A stretch of 64,000 nucleotides of DNA from Paraburkholderia sp. UYCP14C (GTDB lineage: Bacteria > Pseudomonadota > Gammaproteobacteria > Burkholderiales > Burkholderiaceae). Made by a program: the position numbers and the translations under genes. The notes beneath the pieces are model-generated. The model was not told where the DNA came from, searched no databases, and was given only the letters and a program-made list of their open reading frames with translations. Below are positions 58,435 to 64,000 of the stretch, one piece after another. The stretch is taken from positions 1-64,000 of the forward strand of contig NZ_SELS01000029.1 in NCBI RefSeq assembly GCF_004197395.1. The letters run 5' to 3'. Each line of letters begins with the position of its first letter. Position 1 is the stretch's first letter.

Positions 58435-60342
58435 CTAAGGCTGCGTTTCGCTTTGCGCCCCTGAGCCCGCTTCGGTTTGCGGCGCAGTCTGCGGCGCTCC
58501 GGCCGTCGCGGACGACGGCGCCCGGTCCGCCTCTTCGGCCCCTTCCCCCAACACCACCGCGCCCGCCGGCCGCCCCTTGTCGAGCTCCGCCTGCTGCCAC
58601 AGCATTTCCAGCGTGCGCCGCAAGCGCGCCGGCGTCACCGGCTTGTGCAGCACCGGAATCCCCTGCAACGCGAGCGCCGCCAGCTCCGGCGATGCCATAT
58701 CGCCGGTGATCAGCAGCGTCACCACATTGCCGTGCCCCTGGCGCGCGAGCGCACCGCGAATCGCGCTCAGCGCCTGCGCGCCGGTGCGGTGATTGGCGAG
58801 CTGGTAGTCGCACAGCACCGCGTCGGGCACGAAGCCTTCCGCGAGCGCGGCGAGCGCGCCGGCTTCGTCGCGCTCGCCGCGCACGTCGCAGCCCCAGCGC
58901 TCGAGCAGACTCGCGAGGCCTTCGAGGATCGACGGCTCGTCGTCGATGCACAGCACGCGCCGCCCCTGCGCGGCCGGGCCGCCCGCGACCGAATCGTTCA
59001 GACTCGCGACGATGCCGCTCGCGTCGCCCGCCTGCACCGCGAAGCGGAACACCGAGCCGCGCCCAGGCGCCGAGCGCAGTTGCAACTCGCCGCCGAGCAG
59101 GCCGACGAGCCGCCTGACGGTCGGCAGCCCGAGCCCGTGCCCCTGGCGCGCGTCGCGCTGCGGATTCTCCACCTGGTAAAACTCCTCGAAAATGCGCTCG
59201 TGCTCTTGCGGCGCGATGCCGACGCCCGAATCGCGCACTTCGATATAGCCGCCCGCCAGCCGCCCCGCGCGTCGGAAGCCGAGCCAGATCGCGCCTTGCT
59301 CGGTATAACGCACCGCGTTCGACAGCAGATTGCTCAGCACGCGTTCGAGCAGCACCGGATCGTCGTAGACGACGATCGAAGTCGGCGCGATGCGCAGCGC
59401 GAGCCCCTTCGCCGCGGCCTGCGGACGATACTGGCTACCGACCCGCTCGAATAGTTCGGAGAGCCGGAAGTGCAGCCGGATCACCTGAGTGACGCCGCTT
59501 TCGAGCCGGGCGAGATCGAGCACCTGGTTGAACAGCTGATTGAGCGCCTCGACGTTGTAGACGATGTGCCCGGCCGTCTTCGCGTGCTGCGCGGGCGTCG
59601 CCGCCGGGTCGTTCAGCGATGCCGCGAGCAGGCCGATCGCATGCAGCGGCTGGCGCAGATCGTGGCTTGCCGCCGCGAAAAAGCGCGTCTTTGCGAGGCT
59701 CGCTTCTTCGGCGAGGCGCTTTTGCGCGGCCAGCGATTCCGCCAGGTATTGCTGATCGACACGCGCCTGCACGACCTGGCGAAACAGCTTGCGATAGCTC
59801 ATCGCGTAGACGTTGATCGCGACGAAGAAGAACGCGAGCACGATCGCGAGAATCGTGCGATCGAAGGTGTGCGAGCCGAAATGCAGCACGATCGACGGCA
59901 GCAGCAGAAACGGAATCGACGTCGAAAAATTGAGGAGATCGAACCCGTTCGACATGAACACGCCGGCCGCGAGCGTCACCAGCAGCACGGTATGCAATAG
60001 CGGCAGATCGGTCTGCGGACTCTGGAACGCGAACCACACCGCGAAGCCCGGCCCGCTGTAAAGCAGCACGCCGCGCAGCGCGTGCAGGTAGATCCAGTCC
60101 CGCGGCGAGACCAGCTGCGGATAGCGGCGATTGCAGATCCACAGCGCGAGGCCCGCGCAATTGGCGAGTGCATAGAAAGCAAAGCACGCGATAAACAGCG
60201 GCGGCGCCGGCACATGCGGCCAGTAGATCGCCACCAGCACCGCGATCGAAAACCAGTGCGAAAAGAACGCGATCGGATCCTGCGCGTAGAGCACGCGCAC
60301 GAGGTCTTCGTCGATGGCACGCTGGATCGGGTCGGCCCGCAT
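58435..60342 (-). CDS. Hybrid sensor histidine kinase with multi-TM input domain
   Basis: The 635-residue kinase has an N-terminal membrane domain of about six TM helices (residues ~25-180, e.g. FFSHWFSIAVLVAIYWPHV, LFIACFAFYALANCAGLALWI). The cytoplasmic part carries HisKA with ASHDLRQPLHAI (phospho-His), a HATPase (NLLSNAVRY, DSGVGI, GHGLGL) and a C-terminal receiver (VLCIDDEPS, VLCDYQLAN, LITGDM, HKPV). The membrane input domain lacks a periplasmic sensor of size, so it may sense within the membrane. It faces the NarL-type regulator. Confidence 0.92.
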   Translation of the reverse strand: MRADPIQRAIDEDLVRVLYAQDPIAFFSHWFSIAVLVAIYWPHVPAPPLFIACFAFYALANCAGLALWICNRRYPQLVSPRDWIYLHALRGVLLYSGPGFAVWFAFQSPQTDLPLLHTVLLVTLAAGVFMSNGFDLLNFSTSIPFLLLPSIVLHFGSHTFDRTILAIVLAFFFVAINVYAMSYRKLFRQVVQARVDQQYLAESLAAQKRLAEEASLAKTRFFAAASHDLRQPLHAIGLLAASLNDPAATPAQHAKTAGHIVYNVEALNQLFNQVLDLARLESGVTQVIRLHFRLSELFERVGSQYRPQAAAKGLALRIAPTSIVVYDDPVLLERVLSNLLSNAVRYTEQGAIWLGFRRAGRLAGGYIEVRDSGVGIAPQEHERIFEEFYQVENPQRDARQGHGLGLPTVRRLVGLLGGELQLRSAPGRGSVFRFAVQAGDASGIVASLNDSVAGGPAAQGRRVLCIDDEPSILEGLASLLERWGCDVRGERDEAGALAALAEGFVPDAVLCDYQLANHRTGAQALSAIRGALARQGHGNVVTLLITGDMASPELAALALQGIPVLHKPVTPARLRRTLEMLWQQAELDKGRPAGAVVLGEGAEEADRAPSSATAGAPQTAPQTEAGSGAQSETQP

Positions 60343-60653
60343 GGGGCGGTCTCCTCTGTCGATCGGAGCGAGCGCTCCGGGGAAACCGCGGATCGACCCG
60401 GGCGACCAGACGCGCCGCCCGCGCGGTTCATTCTATGGGGAATGCCGACTCTTCAGACGAATCGTCAGCAATCCGTCAGAAGGTTTACCCGGGAGTTTAC
60501 CCATCAGCTAACACTTAATCCATATAGGCGAAGGCGTTGACGCGAACCATACTGCATTCACGTTTCAGCGCGGCATTTCAGCCACCTTCCCTCGCTGCGC
60601 GGCCCACGCGCCGCGGCCCGCCGCGCTCCCTGCCAACCGTGACGGAGGTTTCC
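60343..60653. other. Divergent intergenic region, 311 bp
   Basis: No gene is seen. The repeated TTTACCC units (60483-60504, GGTTTACCCGGGAGTTTACCC) form a short direct repeat that could be an activator site for the kinase or the sigma-like gene. Confidence 0.4.
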
Positions 60654-61445
60654 ATGGGCGCAGTCCCGAGCTACGAGTTCGCCCGCCAACTCGACGACGC
60701 AATCCTGCCCGAACTGTGGCGCAGGCGCACCCGGCTCTCAGCGGACGAAATGGTGTCGATGGTCGAACTGGTCAAGCGCGCATTGCGGACCTACCACCCG
60801 CTCGAACTGCAGGCGCTCGGCGAGGACAAGGAAGAACTGGTCGCCCAGTTCATCTATGCGAAGGTGCTGCGCCTCGCGCCCGGCCACACCGAAACGAACG
60901 CATGCGCCGACAGCGCGCCGTCCAATAGCTACGCGGTGTGCGCGTATTTCCGCCGCTATCTGATCGACTGCCTGCGCAGCGCGTCCCATCAGCGCAACGT
61001 GTCGATGGAGACCGAGGGCGTCGCGCAGGAAATCGATCTGCACGCGCATGCGCTCGAAGACCCGGTGCAAAGCGTGCTGCTGCAATACGGCCTCGATGAA
61101 GAGTGCGTACGGCGCGCGGCGCGCGAGTTCATCGAAGGGCTCGACGAACCCGAGCGGATCGTGCTGGCCGGCAGCCTCGGCTGGTGCTCGGAAGGCAAAG
61201 GCGGGCTTTCGGCGGTGGCGGCTCAGCATCGGGTGCCCTCCTATCACTATCGCGCCGTCAAACTCGGCGTCACCATGAAAAAGACGGCCGGCGCCGAGGA
61301 ATTTTCCAACACCAAGATCGGCCGCTGGCTCACCGATGTGCTCGGCATCGAGATCGACGTCGACAATCGCGCGGCGATTCTGGTTGCGCTGAATCTGCTC
61401 GCGGCGGAATCGAGCGAGAGCGAATGCAATGAAGTGGCCGCCTAA
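60654..61445 (+). CDS. Divergent sigma-70-like protein, possible transcription factor
   Basis: The 263-residue protein is not readily placed. Its N-terminal part (LPELWRRRTRLSADEMVSMVELVKRALRTYHPLELQALGEDKEELVAQFIYAKVLRL, then NSYAVCAYFRRYLIDCLRS) resembles region 2 of ECF-type sigma factors in helix pattern and the final FRRYLIDCLRS. The second half has a helical region like region 4 (LDEECVRRAAREFIEGLDEPERIVLAGS...SAVAAQHRVPSYHYRAVKLGV) with a possible HTH. No anti-sigma gene is nearby. The start at 60654 follows a GGAGGT-like ribosome site. The sigma identity is a hypothesis. Confidence 0.5.
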   Translation: MGAVPSYEFARQLDDAILPELWRRRTRLSADEMVSMVELVKRALRTYHPLELQALGEDKEELVAQFIYAKVLRLAPGHTETNACADSAPSNSYAVCAYFRRYLIDCLRSASHQRNVSMETEGVAQEIDLHAHALEDPVQSVLLQYGLDEECVRRAAREFIEGLDEPERIVLAGSLGWCSEGKGGLSAVAAQHRVPSYHYRAVKLGVTMKKTAGAEEFSNTKIGRWLTDVLGIEIDVDNRAAILVALNLLAAESSESECNEVAA

Positions 61446-61566
61446 TAATTCGGACAACCAACAGGCCACATAAGAAGCGTGGCAAGAGCGCATGCCCGAC
61501 CGGCCGGGTACACCCGGCGACGGCCGGCCGGCCATGCCGCCCTGAACCTCGCACGCTACGACCTCG

Positions 61567-61593
61567 GCGCGCCCTCCACGGCGCGCTTTTTTT
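61567..61593 (+). terminator. Intrinsic terminator after the sigma-like gene
   Basis: The stem GCGCGC (61567-61572) with GCGCGC (61581-61586) is followed by TTTTTTT. It separates the sigma-like gene from the flavoprotein gene. Confidence 0.65.
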
Positions 61594-61712
61594 ACGCCCG
61601 CTTTTTTTGCGGCGATATTCCGCCTACGATAAAAAAGCTGCCGCAGCACACCGTCTTTGTTCCGAAGTCGAGCTTCCGTTCCCCGCATCCGATTCCAGAC
61701 GAGGTGGTCCTG

Positions 61713-64000
61713 ATGAACCGCTTATCGAGCGCGCCGACGGCGCTGCAACGGCATTACGAGGTGGTCGTGATTGGCTCGGGCTACGGCGGCGCGATCGCCG
61801 CGAGCCGCATGGCGCGCGCGGGCCGACGCGTGTGCGTGCTCGAGCGCGGCCGCGAATTCATGGCCGGCGAGTTTCCGCGCACGCCCGTGCAGGGCGTCGA
61901 GCAGATCCAGTACAACACCGCCGAGGCGCAGATCGGCTCGCCGCTGGCACTGCTCGAAGTGCACGTGAACGAGGACGTCAACGCGGTGGTGGGCTGCGGG
62001 CTCGGGGGTACGTCGCTGATCAATGCGAACGTCGCGCTCGAAGCCGATCCGCGCCTGTGGGACGACCCGCGCTGGCCGGCCGCGCTGCGCGCGGACAAAG
62101 CCGGACGCGACGACGGCTATGCACTCGCCCGGCAGATGCTGTCGCCGTCGCCGGTGCCCGACGATTTCCCGCCTCTGCCGAAGCTGCAGGCACTCGAAAA
62201 ATCGGCGCAGGCGCTCAACATGGCGGACCGCTTCAGCCGTCCGCCGATCACGGTTACGTTCAAGGACGGTCCGAACGCGGCGGGCGTCGAGCAGCAGCGC
62301 TGCGTCGGGTGTGGCGACTGCAACTCCGGTTGCAACTACGACGCGAAGAACTCGACGCACATGAACTATCTGCCCGACGCGGTCGCCCACGGCGCGCAGA
62401 TTTTCACCGGCGCGGCCGTGCATTCGGTGCTGCGTGATCCCGACACGCAGCAATGGAAGGTCAACTTCCAGCTCGTGAAGCTAGGCCGCGAAAGCTACGA
62501 TGCGCCCGATCTGTTCGTGCTGGCCGATATCGTGATCGTCGCGGCGGGCACGATCGGCTCGAGCGCGCTGCTGCTGCGCTCGCACGACGCGGGCCTCGGC
62601 ACCTCGGAGATGCTCGGCCAGCACTTCACCGGCAACGGCGACGTGCTCGCATTCGCGTACAACACGAAGGACACCATCAACGGCGTCGGCTGGGGCGGGC
62701 ACAAACCAGGGCAGATTCCGCCGGTCGGGCCGACCATCACCGGCCTGATCGACAATCGCGCCGACGAGAAAGACGTCAGGAATGGCTATGTGATCGAGGA
62801 AGGCTCGCTGGCCGGCGCGGTCGGCGACGCGCTCGTCGGCATGCTCGGCTCGGTCGCGCCGCTCGAAGGCGTGGATCCGGCCGGCCCACCGTCGCTGCTG
62901 GAGCGCATGGCCTACGACGCGCGCGCGATCGAAAGCCTGATCCGCGGCCCGTACCACGGCGCGCTCAATCACACGCAAAGCTATCTCGTGATGGCGCACG
63001 ACGACGAAGACGGCCGCATCACGGTCGGCGACAAAGGCCGCCCGCGCATCGTCTGGAAAAACGCCGGACGCCAGCCGATCTTCCAGAGCATCGAGGAGGT
63101 GCTGATCGAGGCGACCAAACCGCTCGGCGGCAAATATCTGCGCAACCCGATTTCGACGAAGATCGCCGGCCGGCGCACCGTGACCGTGCATCCGCTCGGC
63201 GGCTGCGGCATGGGCGAGGACGCCGCGCATGGGGTGGTCGATCATCAGGGCCGAGTATTCAGCGGCACGGCCGGCGCCGCGGTGCACGACGGCCTCTACG
63301 TGATGGACGGTGCGGTGATGCCGATGTCGCTCGGCGTCAATCCGCTGCTGACCATCTCCGCGCTCGCCGAACGCAATTGCGCGCTGCTGGCCAAAGCGCA
63401 CGGCTGGACGATCGATTACGCGTCGAAGGGCACCGCCGCCGCGCCGCCAGAGCAGAAGATCGGCCTGCGCTTCACGGAGACGATGGTCGGCACCTACACG
63501 CCCAGCGTGGCCGGCGCAGCCGCGAAGAGCCCAATCGAATTCACGCTGACGGTCGAGTCCGACGATCTCGCCGACATGCTGAGCAACCCGAATCACCTCG
63601 CGCGCACCGCCGGCACGCTGACCTGCCCCGCCCTGTCCGCGCAACCGCTGACGATCAGCGACGGTACGTTCAACCTGTTCGTGGTCGACCAGTCCGACGT
63701 CGACGAGCGCAACATGAACTACCGGATGACGCTTGCCGCGGCCGAAGGCAAGACCTGGTATCTGACCGGCAAGAAGATCATCACGCGCACGTCGCCGATC
63801 AATCTGTGGGAACAGACCAACACGCTGTATGCGGAGATTCGCGTGTCGGCGCAGGACGATGCACCCGTCGTCGGCACCGCGACGCTGATCATCACGCCCG
63901 AAAACTTCCTGAAGCAGCAGCGCACGCTCGAAGTCACGCACGCACCCGACCTGAAGACGCGCCTCGAATGGACGCTGAAGTTCGGCAAGTTCTTCGCCGG
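61713..64000 (+). CDS. GMC/cholesterol-oxidase-like flavoprotein (3' end beyond window)
   Basis: At least 762 codons run to the window edge without a stop. The N-terminal FAD motif is YEVVVIGSGYGGAIAASRMARAGRRVCVLERG (about 16-46). A second glycine-rich CGLGGTSLINANVAL lies near 107-121, then a Cys cluster CVGCGDCNSGCNYDAKN near 200-216. The C-terminal GMC signature VHPLGGCGMGEDAAHG (about 492-507) is followed by a ~200-residue extra domain not found in plain cholesterol oxidases. The Cys cluster could bind iron-sulfur or form disulfides. The likely substrates are sterols or other hydrophobic alcohols. ATG 61713 follows GAGGTGG. Confidence 0.85.
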   Translation, partial: MNRLSSAPTALQRHYEVVVIGSGYGGAIAASRMARAGRRVCVLERGREFMAGEFPRTPVQGVEQIQYNTAEAQIGSPLALLEVHVNEDVNAVVGCGLGGTSLINANVALEADPRLWDDPRWPAALRADKAGRDDGYALARQMLSPSPVPDDFPPLPKLQALEKSAQALNMADRFSRPPITVTFKDGPNAAGVEQQRCVGCGDCNSGCNYDAKNSTHMNYLPDAVAHGAQIFTGAAVHSVLRDPDTQQWKVNFQLVKLGRESYDAPDLFVLADIVIVAAGTIGSSALLLRSHDAGLGTSEMLGQHFTGNGDVLAFAYNTKDTINGVGWGGHKPGQIPPVGPTITGLIDNRADEKDVRNGYVIEEGSLAGAVGDALVGMLGSVAPLEGVDPAGPPSLLERMAYDARAIESLIRGPYHGALNHTQSYLVMAHDDEDGRITVGDKGRPRIVWKNAGRQPIFQSIEEVLIEATKPLGGKYLRNPISTKIAGRRTVTVHPLGGCGMGEDAAHGVVDHQGRVFSGTAGAAVHDGLYVMDGAVMPMSLGVNPLLTISALAERNCALLAKAHGWTIDYASKGTAAAPPEQKIGLRFTETMVGTYTPSVAGAAAKSPIEFTLTVESDDLADMLSNPNHLARTAGTLTCPALSAQPLTISDGTFNLFVVDQSDVDERNMNYRMTLAAAEGKTWYLTGKKIITRTSPINLWEQTNTLYAEIRVSAQDDAPVVGTATLIITPENFLKQQRTLEVTHAPDLKTRLEWTLKFGKFFA

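Overview
The window looks like chromosomal DNA of a Burkholderiaceae bacterium, most likely Paraburkholderia or Burkholderia. I infer this from the high GC content, the codon use, the OmpC-type porin, BetR- and MocR-type regulators, DctP/TAXI receptors, and the cio-type oxidase. No rRNA, tRNA, CRISPR array or intact prophage was seen. One possible insertion-sequence end lies at the very left edge. About 46 protein genes can be supported.

1-9.1 kb: a LysR-type regulator lacking its DNA-binding half, a lipoprotein nucleoside hydrolase, zwf, and a left-pointing group (FAD amino-acid oxidase, C39-like peptidase, a small Cys-rich secreted protein with Asn-Gly repeats, an ornithine-cyclodeaminase/imine-reductase homologue). 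These are followed by a hipBA toxin-antitoxin pair with a clear palindromic operator. 9.5-25.5 kb: a reversed-order (HTH then receiver) BetR regulator facing a hybrid kinase that is overlapped by a periplasmic pterin-fold protein; a phosphoribosyltransferase-HAD fusion; a NERD-helicase; a GST; KtrAB-like potassium uptake; zur; a single-receiver protein; an RraA-like protein; a TetR/MFS efflux pair; and a zinc-ribbon membrane protein. 25.8-34 kb: an orphan TAXI receptor, a MocR/EamA divergent pair, an RpiR regulator, a GNAT acetyltransferase, a glycolipid-binding-fold protein, an orphan urea transporter, a class II aldolase and a 4-oxalocrotonate tautomerase-like protein.

34-52.6 kb is the main functional block: a hexuronate/aldarate catabolic regulon. 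It contains a porin, a TRAP transporter, two MFS transporters, two uronate dehydrogenases, an SMP-30 lactonase, a GarD-type dehydratase, KdgD, a ketoglutarate-semialdehyde dehydrogenase, an HpaI-type aldolase, tartronate-semialdehyde reductase and one FadR-family GntR regulator. D-galacturonate or D-glucuronate would be oxidised to the aldaro-lactone, opened, dehydrated to 5-keto-4-deoxyglucarate, and then split between a 2-oxoglutarate branch (KdgD plus dehydrogenase) and a pyruvate/glycerate branch (aldolase plus GarR). At least nine intergenic copies of an 18-bp element close to TTGTACGAYGACGTATAA sit in front of every transcription unit of the block that has its own promoter region, including the regulator itself. 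This is the strongest system-level signal in the window.

52.8-64 kb: an alpha/beta hydrolase, a cioAB cytochrome bd-type oxidase operon with its small third subunit and a perfect FNR/ANR box upstream, a NarL-type response regulator facing a hybrid kinase, a divergent sigma-like protein, and a GMC/cholesterol-oxidase-like flavoprotein that runs off the right edge. All functions are inferred by reading the translated sequence; no database search was run.
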